34,883 bases of DNA from CAYUWG01 sp964448285 (GTDB taxonomy: Bacteria; Bacteroidota; Ignavibacteria; SZUA-365). The position numbers were made by a program, and so were the translations under genes. Under the pieces are notes generated by a model. The model saw only the letters and a program-made list of their open reading frames with translations, was not told where the DNA came from and made no database searches. How positions within the stretch are numbered: position 1 is the stretch's first letter; each line of letters starts with the position of its first letter. Location of the stretch: contig CAYUWG010000038.1 of assembly GCA_964448285.1 (NCBI GenBank), positions 1-34,883 of the forward strand, in the 5' to 3' direction. Positions 1 to 7,115 of this stretch are shown here, in pieces.

Positions 1-33
1 TTTATGGCGCTTGCGTTTCTTACCACAGGGCAT
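1..33 (-). CDS. AURKAIP1/COX24-domain small basic ribosomal protein (mS38/bS22-like), N-terminal fragment
   Basis: Eleven codons are visible on the minus strand before the window edge, starting at the ATG at 33-31 and reading MPCGKKRKRHK. A GGAG Shine-Dalgarno (complement of 41-44) sits 7 nt upstream. This opening is typical of the roughly 30-residue Lys/Arg-rich proteins carrying the COX24/AURKAIP1 domain found across Bacteroidota and Chlorobiota. Their mitochondrial relative (mS38) and mycobacterial relative (bS22) are small-subunit ribosomal proteins. It would be the last gene seen in the SppA-HU-TPR run, 23 bp after the TPR gene. The assignment rests on the short start alone, but the motif is distinctive. 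Confidence 0.7.
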   Translation of the reverse strand, partial: MPCGKKRKRHK

Positions 34-56
34 ATCGTGACTCCATTTGATGAATA

Positions 57-776
57 TTATTGTGAAGATTCCAGAATCTGCTGTGCGATCGCGGATGCGT
101 TTTTCCCGACTTGATTGGCGGGATTCAGGGCGATCGCCTTTTCAAACTGTTTGAGAGCTTTTGCACTCTCACCTTTATTCAGATAGACAACGCCAAGGTT
201 GAATTGACCGAGTTGATGTTTCGGATGCGCGTTCAATGCGGTTTCTATTTCCCGCACTGCATCTTCATACATCTTCAAATCAAAATAACAAACTCCAAGG
301 TCAATCCTTGCATCAGGATTATCCGGGTGCTTCCCGAGGTATTTCTCATAGGCAATAATCGCTTCCTGAGGACGCTGCGCATCATGAAGGAGATTTGCCA
401 ACTGGAGAAGCGCATCCATATCTGATGGATTTGCATGCACCTTTGCCTGCACCTCCTCGATAACCTTCGGATCGACAAGGGGCTGGCTGTGTTCATGGTT
501 GTGTCCATCATCGGGGGTATGCGTCTGACCGCCACTCATGATTTCCCGGTTTTCAGCATATATCGCAAAGACAAGAGATGCGAAAAGGATCGCAACACCG
601 ATGAAGAGAAAGTTCGACGGAGCAAAGCGTGTGATGGGTTTTCTGATTGCAGTGGACTCTGCTTCCTTTTCCGGAAGCACAACATGAACTGTCAGGTTCT
701 CCCCACAGTTCGGACATGTTTCCAATGCGTCGGTGATTGGATATCCGCAGGTTGGACAGATCGTTTTTTCGGGCAT
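57..776 (-). CDS. Membrane-anchored zinc-ribbon and TPR protein
   Basis: This 239-residue protein has three parts. The N terminus is a four-cysteine zinc ribbon (C7, C10, C21, C24; CPTC and CPNC knuckles). One hydrophobic segment lies at about residues 54-73. A His/Asp-rich linker (GHNHEH at 91-96) is followed by about three tetratricopeptide repeats at about 118-220, with typical A..LG..Y and A...F..A.. spacing. The likely topology is a cytoplasmic zinc ribbon with the TPRs on the far side of the inner membrane, although the reverse cannot be excluded. TPR domains mediate protein-protein contacts; no partner can be named. It begins 2 bp after the HU stop codon and is probably co-transcribed with HU and sppA. 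Confidence 0.85.
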   Translation of the reverse strand: MPEKTICPTCGYPITDALETCPNCGENLTVHVVLPEKEAESTAIRKPITRFAPSNFLFIGVAILFASLVFAIYAENREIMSGGQTHTPDDGHNHEHSQPLVDPKVIEEVQAKVHANPSDMDALLQLANLLHDAQRPQEAIIAYEKYLGKHPDNPDARIDLGVCYFDLKMYEDAVREIETALNAHPKHQLGQFNLGVVYLNKGESAKALKQFEKAIALNPANQVGKNASAIAQQILESSQ

Positions 777-778
777 CG

Positions 779-1072
779 TTAATTCTCCGATTTCAATTTG
801 TCATCAACTCCATTTCGTAATTCCTTCGATACCTTGAATATCGGGACATAGTGCTCATCGACGAAAACTTCGTCACCCGTCCGTGGATTTCGTGCCATGC
901 GGGCCTTTCGTTTCTTGACTTTGAAGCTTCCGAATCCCCTGATCTCGATCGTTTTACCTTCCTTCATTGCCTTGCTTACGGTGGCGAGGAAGCCATCAAC
1001 AACTGCTTCAGTTTCCACCTTTGTTAATCCTGTGGCCTGAGCAATGTTATCAACGATATCTGCTTTCGTCAT
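779..1072 (-). CDS. HU/IHF-family DNA-binding protein
   Basis: This 97-residue protein has the full bacterial histone-like fold: the helical dimerisation part (MTKADIVDNIAQATGL), the GFGSFKV strand, and the beta-arm with the signature RNPRTGDEV that enters the DNA minor groove. It should bind and bend DNA as a dimer in the nucleoid. The charged tail after the core (LRNGVDDKLKSEN) is slightly longer than the usual 90 residues. HU and IHF subunits cannot be separated from sequence alone, so no symbol is given. A GGAG motif lies just upstream of the ATG. It sits between sppA and the TPR gene, with 17 bp to sppA and 2 bp to the TPR gene. Confidence 0.95.
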   Translation of the reverse strand: MTKADIVDNIAQATGLTKVETEAVVDGFLATVSKAMKEGKTIEIRGFGSFKVKKRKARMARNPRTGDEVFVDEHYVPIFKVSKELRNGVDDKLKSEN

Positions 1073-1089
1073 GTGATCTCCAGTACTGG

Positions 1090-2007
1090 TTAGTATGACA
1101 TTCGGTATTCAAGTGGAGGAAGGACTTTAAGTTGCGATCCAATATCCTCCACGGATTGCTGAATCTTGGTCCCCATCAGGCGTTCGAATAATGTTGCTCG
1201 CTTTTTCTCACGAACGACTTTCGGTTCACCAACGATCTTTCCCAGATTTCCTGCGATGCGTATCGCCGTTTCGAGTGTTCCCAATGTATCCACGAGACCC
1301 AATGCATATGCTTGTCGCCCGGTGAATATGCGACCGTCTGCGAAAGTGCGAACGCTGTCTTCAGACAATTTCCGTCCTTGCGCTACGTCTGCAACGAACT
1401 GACCATAGACGTCATCGATGAGCGTCTGCAATTGCTGCCTTTCGTCTTCGGTCATAGGCCGGGAGGGATTCCCAGCATCCTTGTATTTCCCTGACTTGAT
1501 CGTCGTGTTCTCGATTCCAATCTTATCCAGTAGCCCTTTGAAATTCGTGAACTCGGATATTACGCCGATGCTGCCTGTAATCGTGCCGGGATTCGCAACT
1601 ATCTGGTTCGCTCCGCAAGCGATGTAATAAGCGCCGCTCGCCGCAACCGAACTCATCGACACGACGACGGGTTTGCCGGAATCCCGTGTGCGCTTCACTT
1701 CATCGAAGATTTCCTGGCTTGGAGCGACCGCTCCACCAGGCGAATTGAGACGCAGTACAACCGCTTTAATCGAAGCCCTATCCCTGTATTTCTTCAGTTG
1801 CCGGATGAATTCCTCAGATTCGAAAATCGGTTCGTCAAGCTCGATCAACGCAATCCTTTCACCTGCCCCGGTTGAAACCTCATAGGTCTCATCATCCATG
1901 GTTGAGATTGCTGAAGTGAATGTGAAAACCGAGAATGCAAGAAACAGGAATGTCAGCACGACGAAGACGCCAACGATGATCAAGATCCATTTTGTCGTGT
2001 TATTCAT
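1090..2007 (-). CDS. sppA: Signal peptide peptidase SppA (short, single-domain type)
   Basis: This 305-residue serine protease belongs to the ClpP/crotonase-fold S49 family and is the short form, like Bacillus SppA, rather than the double-length E. coli form. An N-terminal membrane anchor spans about residues 7-32. The oxyanion and substrate region reads RLNSPGGAV (86-94). The nucleophile is S124 in VAASGAYY and the general base is K176 in SGKYKDAG; the 52-residue spacing matches the Ser/Lys dyad of B. subtilis SppA. It should degrade cleaved signal peptides and other membrane-bound peptides on the outer face of the inner membrane. It is the first gene of the SppA-HU-TPR run. Its upstream region carries a long imperfect inverted repeat, listed separately. 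Confidence 0.95.
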   Translation of the reverse strand: MNNTTKWILIIVGVFVVLTFLFLAFSVFTFTSAISTMDDETYEVSTGAGERIALIELDEPIFESEEFIRQLKKYRDRASIKAVVLRLNSPGGAVAPSQEIFDEVKRTRDSGKPVVVSMSSVAASGAYYIACGANQIVANPGTITGSIGVISEFTNFKGLLDKIGIENTTIKSGKYKDAGNPSRPMTEDERQQLQTLIDDVYGQFVADVAQGRKLSEDSVRTFADGRIFTGRQAYALGLVDTLGTLETAIRIAGNLGKIVGEPKVVREKKRATLFERLMGTKIQQSVEDIGSQLKVLPPLEYRMSY

Positions 2008-2285
2008 ATTGTGCTAAACCTCTGTAACTCATTGCGGATTCGCAAGTTATGAAAACCACCGGCGAATGTCAATGAGTTGATACCAAGAACGACACAAATA
2101 GCTTGCGAATACGCGGAATTATCGGTCAGAATTCTCAAAGAGAAACTCCTTTAGCGCAAAAAAATCTTACGAATGAGTATGTGACCGCTTCGAGGAGGTA
2201 GAGAAACATCGCATTCATTCCTTTTCCTGGGTGGCCTTCCGTTCGCTATGTTGCGAATCGGAAGTAACATGAGTGAGAGGAGCGC
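2008..2285. promoter_or_regulatory. Divergent intergenic region between sppA and plsY
   Basis: This 278-bp stretch separates sppA (minus) from plsY (plus) and must hold promoters for both directions. No convincing -35/-10 pair could be assigned. It contains the inverted repeat at 2026-2078. It also has three copies of the octamer TTGCGAAT: 2103-2110 and 2251-2258 on the plus strand, and 2038-2045 as its complement. No small open frame or tRNA-like fold was seen. Confidence 0.5.
2026..2078 (-). repeat. Imperfect inverted repeat in the sppA upstream region
   Basis: The left arm is AACTCATTG (2026-2034) plus ATTCGC (2038-2043). The right arm is GCGAAT (2062-2067) plus CAATGAGTT (2070-2078). That gives 15 complementary positions, interrupted only by a CGG/GT internal loop, around an 18-nt terminal loop. 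The structure ends 18 bp before the sppA start codon, so on the minus strand it would form a hairpin in the sppA mRNA leader if transcription starts upstream of 2078. It could also be a protein operator. No poly-U follows it, so it is not a standard terminator. Confidence 0.6.
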
Positions 2286-2924
2286 TTGAGCACACAGCAA
2301 CTGATTGAAATCCTTCTGACAGCAATCGTGTCTTTCCTCATCGGATCGATACCAACGGCGTATCTGGCAGTGAAGAGGGCCGGACTTGGTGATCTCAGGA
2401 GGCTTGGGAGTGGAAATATCGGCGCAAGGAATGCTTACGAAATCTCAGGATCGAAAAGGATAGGGGCAGTTGTGCTGGTCATTGACTTTCTGAAAGGATT
2501 CATCCCTGCAGGGCTTGCTCATTTTCTATTTCAAAGTGATTATCTCGCTTGTGGTGCTGCGATCATTGGAGCAGTCGCCGGACATAATTTTACACCGTGG
2601 CTTCGATTCAAAGGTGGAAGGGGTTTGGCAACTGCAGCAGGCGGAGCGGTTCTATTCAATCCGGTCATTGCCTTCGCCTGGTTGGTTTTCTGGGCAGCCG
2701 CGTATTGGAAAACACATTCGACACCGTTCGCAAATATCAGCGCGACGGTACTTGCGCCGCTCCTCCTGCTTGCTATACCGGGCATCATTCGTTTTATGAG
2801 TGTTGTGGATTATTCGGAGCACGAACAGCTTCTGCCTGTTATCATCGTACTCTCTGTTGTTATTTTAATGCGGCATGGAGATATGCTGAAAGAACTCTTC
2901 ACAAAAGGAATTACACCGGACTGA
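2286..2924 (+). CDS. plsY: Acyl-phosphate:glycerol-3-phosphate acyltransferase PlsY
   Basis: This is a 212-residue multi-spanning inner-membrane protein. PlsY transfers the acyl group from acyl-phosphate to sn-glycerol-3-phosphate, the first step of phospholipid synthesis in bacteria that use PlsX/PlsY. Visible family motifs are GSIPTAYL near the N terminus, LGSGNIGARNA (glycerol-phosphate site), VIDFLKG, and GHNFTPWLRFKGGRGLAT, which matches the conserved GHx...FKGGKGVAT block. The start is TTG at 2286, preceded by a GAGAGGAG Shine-Dalgarno; no in-frame ATG would keep the first membrane segment. It leads the plsY-protease-purB group, with 5 bp to the protease gene. Confidence 0.95.
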   Translation: MSTQQLIEILLTAIVSFLIGSIPTAYLAVKRAGLGDLRRLGSGNIGARNAYEISGSKRIGAVVLVIDFLKGFIPAGLAHFLFQSDYLACGAAIIGAVAGHNFTPWLRFKGGRGLATAAGGAVLFNPVIAFAWLVFWAAAYWKTHSTPFANISATVLAPLLLLAIPGIIRFMSVVDYSEHEQLLPVIIVLSVVILMRHGDMLKELFTKGITPD

Positions 2925-2929
2925 CTAAT

Positions 2930-4057
2930 ATGAAAACGAAATCACTTATCATTCTTCCTTTGCTCATAATGCAGACATCACTCGCCGCATGTAAGCACGA
3001 AGTTGGTGACGAACCTTCGAAAGCATCCAATGCTCATGTTGCTGAAGCACTGCGGACTGCGAACTCAAACATCAGCGATTCTCGTCGCAACGCAATTACG
3101 CAGGCAATTGAGGCAGTGAGTCCTGCCGTCGTCGGTATCAACGTGACGGAGATTCGCGAGTACCGAACGCGGGATCCGTTTTGGATGTTTTTCTATGGGG
3201 ATAGAACATACCAGCGCGAACTGGAAAATGCAGGCAGCGGGTTCATCATTTCAAGCAACGGCTACATTGTAACGAACGATCACGTCGCCGGCAGAGCGAA
3301 CCGCATCGTCGTTACGATGGCCAATGGAGATCAACTCCCGGCTAAACTCATCGGCAGTGACCCGGTAACCGATATCGCCTTGATCAAGATCGAAGATGTC
3401 TCGAATCTTCCTTATCTCAAGTTTGGAAACTCGGACGACGTCATCGTTGGCGAATGGAGCATCGCTTTCGGAAATCCCTTCGGTCTCTTTTCCGCAAGTA
3501 AAAAACCAACCGTAACTGTCGGCGTGATCAGTGCGACACACGTCTATCTCGAACAACGCGAAGGGCGTGTCTATCGGAACATGCTGCAAACGGATGCCTC
3601 AATCAACAGTGGCAACAGCGGCGGTCCGCTGGTCAACAGCCTCGGCGAAGTCATCGGCGTCAACACCGTAATCTATTCACCGAATCAGGGCAGTGTCGGG
3701 CTTGGATTCGCTGTTCCTATCAATCGCGTAAAGGAAATCACCGATATTCTGAAAACAGACGGAAAAGTCGAGCGTGATTTTTCTCCGGGTTTCCGAGTGC
3801 AACTCGTCAACGATGCCATCGCACGAGCATACAATCTCGATAAAGCTGAAGGGGTGATCGTGACGGATGTAAGCAGCAGGGGAATGGCTGCGAAAGCCGG
3901 ATTGGAAGTCGCGGATATCATCGTGAAGGCGAACGAGGAACCGATCTATTCCATCGATGCGCTCGAAGGGATGATTCGTTACGCGAAGAAGGGAGACAGA
4001 ATCAGGTTAGAAGTCATTCGAAGCAATAAACGCATCACCCTTACGATGGAAATGTGA
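2930..4057 (+). CDS. HtrA/Deg-family serine protease, predicted lipoprotein, one PDZ domain
   Basis: This 375-residue protease starts at the ATG at 2930. The frame stays open further upstream, but that part overlaps plsY. Residues 1-20 form a signal peptide ending in the lipobox LAAC with C21, so the enzyme is predicted to be lipid-anchored in the periplasm. The trypsin-like domain carries the triad H118 (TNDHVA), D148 (VTDIALI) and S230 (NSGNSGGPL). A single PDZ domain follows at about 285-375. Family members degrade or refold damaged envelope proteins. Classical DegP has two PDZ domains; this is the shorter DegS-like layout, but with a lipoprotein rather than a transmembrane anchor. purB starts 1 bp after its stop. 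Confidence 0.93.
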   Translation: MKTKSLIILPLLIMQTSLAACKHEVGDEPSKASNAHVAEALRTANSNISDSRRNAITQAIEAVSPAVVGINVTEIREYRTRDPFWMFFYGDRTYQRELENAGSGFIISSNGYIVTNDHVAGRANRIVVTMANGDQLPAKLIGSDPVTDIALIKIEDVSNLPYLKFGNSDDVIVGEWSIAFGNPFGLFSASKKPTVTVGVISATHVYLEQREGRVYRNMLQTDASINSGNSGGPLVNSLGEVIGVNTVIYSPNQGSVGLGFAVPINRVKEITDILKTDGKVERDFSPGFRVQLVNDAIARAYNLDKAEGVIVTDVSSRGMAAKAGLEVADIIVKANEEPIYSIDALEGMIRYAKKGDRIRLEVIRSNKRITLTMEM

Positions 4058-4058
4058 T

Positions 4059-5512
4059 ATGATCGAACGCTATACACGCCCGGAGATGGGCGAAATTTGG
4101 ACGGACGAATCGAAGTTTCGCACGTGGCTCGATATCGAAGTGTTCGCCTGTGAAGCACAAGCGGAGCTTGGCGTTATTCCCAAAGAAGCAGTTTCAGTCA
4201 TCAGAGAAAAGGCACAGTTCGCTCTTCATCGCATCAACGAGCTTGAGCAAACGCTGAACCATGACGTAATCGCTTTTCTTACGAACGTCGCAGAGCACGT
4301 CGGTGAAGATTCCCGATTCGTTCATCTCGGTATGACTTCCTCTGATGTAGTCGATACGGGTTTGAGTGTACAGACGAGGAAAGCAGGCCTTCTCATTCTC
4401 CGTGGGCTTGAAGAACTTGTCGCACTTCTGGCAAAACGAGCGATCGAGTTCAAATACACGGTGATGATCGGACGGACGCACGGTATTCATGCCGAACCGA
4501 TGACCTTCGGACTGAAGCTCGCTCTCTGGCACGAAGAAATTCGAAGAGATATCGAGCGGTTGAAACGCGCGATCGAACGCATCTCCTATGGAAAGATCTC
4601 CGGCGCAGTCGGAACGTACGCTCATATCGACCCAAGTGTGGAAGCGTATGTATGCAAGAAACTCGATCTGAAGCCATCGCCGGTATCGACGCAAATATTG
4701 CAGCGTGACCGGCATGCCGAATTCCTCACTACGCTTGCCATTATCGGCGGGACACTCGAAAAAATGGCGACCGAGATTCGACATCTCCAGAAAACGGAAG
4801 TGCTCGAAGTCGAAGAATATTTCGCTGCCGGACAGAAGGGAAGCTCATCAATGCCGCACAAGCGCAATCCGATCACGTGCGAACGCGTTGCAGGNNNNNN
4901 NNNNNNNNNNNNNNNNNNNNNNNNNNNNNNNNNNNNNNNNNNNNNNNNNNNNNNNNNNNNNNNNNNNNNNNNNNNNNNNNNNNNNNNNNNNNNNGAAGCT
5001 CATCAATGCCGCACAAGCGCAATCCGATCACGTGCGAACGCGTTGCAGGTATGGCACGCCTGCTTCGTGGTTACGCTCTTTCCGCTATGGAGAATCAAGC
5101 GTTATGGCATGAACGTGATATCACCCATTCATCCGTAGAGCGTGTGATTTTGCCCGATGCGACAATCGCTCTCGACTACATGCTCGCGAAGATGCTGGGG
5201 ATCATCGAAAGGATGGTCGTGTATCCTGAGAACATGATGCGTAATCTCAACGGAACGCATGGGCTGATCTTCTCACAGCAGGTGCTGCTGGCATTAACGA
5301 AAAAGGGGATGCTTCGGGAGGACGCCTATCGTATCGTTCAGGGACATGCCATGCGTGTATGGAAGGAGAGAGTTGAACTGAAGGATCTCTTTCTCGAAGA
5401 TCCTGAAGTGATGGAGCTTCTTTCGGAAGATGAATTGAATCACTGCTTCGATGTGCAGGCGTCTTTGAAGAATGTCGATCTCATTTTCGAACGACTTGAA
5501 CTGACCGAGTAA
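4059..5512 (+). CDS. purB: Adenylosuccinate lyase (interrupted by an artefactual assembly gap)
   Basis: PurB cleaves SAICAR to AICAR and adenylosuccinate to AMP. The part before the gap keeps the fumarase/aspartase-superfamily features: H68, GMTSSD (91-96), H141 in GRTHGIHAEP, and the signature loop GSSSMPHKRNP at 261-271. The gene as given is broken by 100 N (4895-4994) flanked by a duplicated 55 bp. Removing 155 bp (the N run plus one copy) rejoins the two halves in frame and gives 432 residues, the usual PurB length, so the gene is almost certainly intact in the organism. The C-terminal half continues GMARLLRGYA and runs to the stop at 5510-5512. It is probably co-transcribed with plsY and the protease. 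Confidence 0.95.
4840..4894 (+). repeat. Left copy of the 55-bp direct repeat flanking the N gap
   Basis: This 55-bp block inside purB is identical, base for base, to 4995-5049. It is the end of one contig. An exact overlap of 55 bp is what a de Bruijn assembler working at k=55 leaves between adjacent contigs. It is an assembly feature, not a biological repeat. Confidence 0.9.
4895..4994. other. Assembly gap of 100 N
   Basis: Exactly 100 undetermined bases, a conventional placeholder for a gap of unknown size. Because the flanks overlap by 55 bp, the true gap size is best explained as minus 55 bp; nothing is missing. Confidence 0.97.
4995..5049 (+). repeat. Right copy of the 55-bp direct repeat flanking the N gap
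   Basis: Identical to 4840-4894. Translated, both copies encode the PurB signature loop (SSMPHKRNP), which a single PurB contains only once. This supports a contig-end overlap rather than a real duplication. Confidence 0.9.
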
Positions 5513-5607
5513 ATTCGATTGATCATTATCCTGAATTGTGGGATTCGAAATTAGATACGACTTTTGTAACGGATGAAACGCATCTACGGACATAACAAAG
5601 CCGCGTC

Positions 5608-5626
5608 CGCCTCCAGCCGGAGGGCG
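5608..5626 (+). terminator. GC-rich hairpin downstream of purB
   Basis: CGCCTCC (5608-5614), loop AGCC, then GGAGGGCG (5619-5626), a seven-pair stem with one bulged G. It lies about 95 bp after the purB stop and 100 bp before the lysine aminotransferase start, in the 214-bp intergenic stretch 5513-5726. The following bases (ATCATTCTTTTCC) are only moderately T-rich, so it may be a weak terminator for purB or part of the leader of the next operon. Confidence 0.35.
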
Positions 5627-5715
5627 ATCATTCTTTTCCTCCAGTACTCGACCTCGATACCGTACTCCTGTATTCAGCAGCGACTGTCAACCCAGAATGT
5701 TGAATCATTTTTCAC

Positions 5716-5720
5716 AGGAG
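5716..5720 (+). promoter_or_regulatory. Shine-Dalgarno deciding the lysine aminotransferase start
   Basis: AGGAG at 5716-5720 ends 6 nt before the ATG at 5727. It supports that start over the in-frame ATG-less extension reaching back to 5697, whose extra ten residues (MLNHFSQEYT) do not look like the family. Confidence 0.75.
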
Positions 5721-5726
5721 TACACA

Positions 5727-7115
5727 ATGAATTTCTCAACTCTATCTCTTGACCGACGATCAGCCGTCGCGCCGTCGGACGTGCACGATGTGTTGCGCCG
5801 ACACATGCTCGCCGACGGTTTCGATATCGTTGCCGATCTGCGAAACAGTTCCGGAAGCTTTCTCTATGACCTGAAAACAGGGAAGCGCTTTCTCGATTTC
5901 TTTACGTTCTTCGCGTCGTCACCGATCGGATTGAACCATCCCGACATGCTCACCGATGAGTTCAGGGATCGACTGTTTCATGCTGCGGTCAATAAACCTT
6001 CGAACTCGGATGTTTATTCCGTAGAGATGGCAGATTTCGTCCAGACGTTTTCACGCGTCGGCATCCCTGACTATCTGCCCCATGCCTTCTTCATCGCAGG
6101 AGGTGCACTCGCGGTTGAAAACGCACTGAAGACCGCCTTCGACTGGAAGGTACAAAAGAACTTCGCGAAGGGTTACCGAACAGAGAAGGGGCACAAAGTC
6201 ATTCACTTTGAAAATGCATTCCACGGCCGCTCCGGTTACACGATGACGATGACGAACTCTGATCCAAGAAAGGTGAAGTACTTCCCGAAGTTCGATGGCT
6301 GGCCGAGGATCATCAGTCCGGCGATGCATTTCCCGATCAATGATGAAATGATCGGCATGGTGGAGAAGAAGGAAGCTGATGCGATCGAGCAGATCAAACA
6401 GGCGTTCTTAGAAAATAGCGATGACATTGCGGCCATCATCATCGAGCCGATACAAGGGGAAGGTGGCGACAATCACTTTCGCTTCGAATTCATGCAGGCA
6501 TTGCGAACTCTCGCTGACGAAAATGACGCGCTCCTCATCTTCGACGAAGTGCAAACCGGTGTCGGACTTACCGGACGGTTCTGGGCGCATGAGTACTTCG
6601 TCCAGCCGGATATCCTCGCCTTTGGGAAGAAGATGCAAGTATGCGGCATCCTCGCAGGTACTCGGATCGATGAAGTCCCGGACAATGTCTTTCACGCATC
6701 GAGCAGGATAAACTCCACGTGGGGTGGATGTCTTGTCGATATGGTTCGCTCTCAGCGTTACCTCGAAATCATCGAGCGGGAAGCGCTCGTGAGAAATGCT
6801 CGAGAGGTCGGCAAGCATCTTCTCGATCGCATCAATGCTCTTTGTGCAGAGTTTCCCGGACTGGTCGATAATCCACGCGGCCGCGGGCTTTTCTGCGCGA
6901 TGGACATTGCAACGCAGGAACTTCGTAATCACATACGCCAGCAGGCATACGACAAAGGATTGCTGATTCTCGGAACGGGAATACGTGGCCTTCGCTTTCG
7001 CCCGGCATTGAACGTGACGCGCAACGAGATCGATGAAGGAATAGAAATCCTGCGCGATGTTTTACTCGAATTGAAATCAACACCAATGACTTTATCACAG
7101 GAGAAACGCATATGA
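5727..7115 (+). CDS. lat: L-lysine 6-aminotransferase
   Basis: This 462-residue class III (fold type I) PLP-dependent aminotransferase transfers the epsilon-amino group of lysine to 2-oxoglutarate, giving 2-aminoadipate semialdehyde (cyclising to piperideine-6-carboxylate) and glutamate. The cofactor Asp lies in IFDEVQTG (271-278). The PLP lysine is K301 or K302 in AFGKKMQVCG. The following SSRINSTWGG block matches the lysine 6-aminotransferase subgroup, including the M. tuberculosis enzyme, much better than ornithine or GABA aminotransferases. The start at 5727 has a good AGGAG. Its last bases overlap the aldehyde dehydrogenase start by 4 bp (ATGA), so the two are translationally coupled and act in sequence. 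Confidence 0.92.
   Translation: MNFSTLSLDRRSAVAPSDVHDVLRRHMLADGFDIVADLRNSSGSFLYDLKTGKRFLDFFTFFASSPIGLNHPDMLTDEFRDRLFHAAVNKPSNSDVYSVEMADFVQTFSRVGIPDYLPHAFFIAGGALAVENALKTAFDWKVQKNFAKGYRTEKGHKVIHFENAFHGRSGYTMTMTNSDPRKVKYFPKFDGWPRIISPAMHFPINDEMIGMVEKKEADAIEQIKQAFLENSDDIAAIIIEPIQGEGGDNHFRFEFMQALRTLADENDALLIFDEVQTGVGLTGRFWAHEYFVQPDILAFGKKMQVCGILAGTRIDEVPDNVFHASSRINSTWGGCLVDMVRSQRYLEIIEREALVRNAREVGKHLLDRINALCAEFPGLVDNPRGRGLFCAMDIATQELRNHIRQQAYDKGLLILGTGIRGLRFRPALNVTRNEIDEGIEILRDVLLELKSTPMTLSQEKRI

Noticed and set aside
2597..2929. N-terminal extension of the HtrA-like protease
   Set aside because: It overlaps plsY in another frame, has no family similarity, and would bury the lipoprotein signal that starts at 2930.
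4877..5512. A separate second adenylosuccinate lyase fragment or a pseudogene after the N run
   Set aside because: The 55-bp duplicated flanks and the restored frame on collapse show it is the C-terminal half of the same purB gene.
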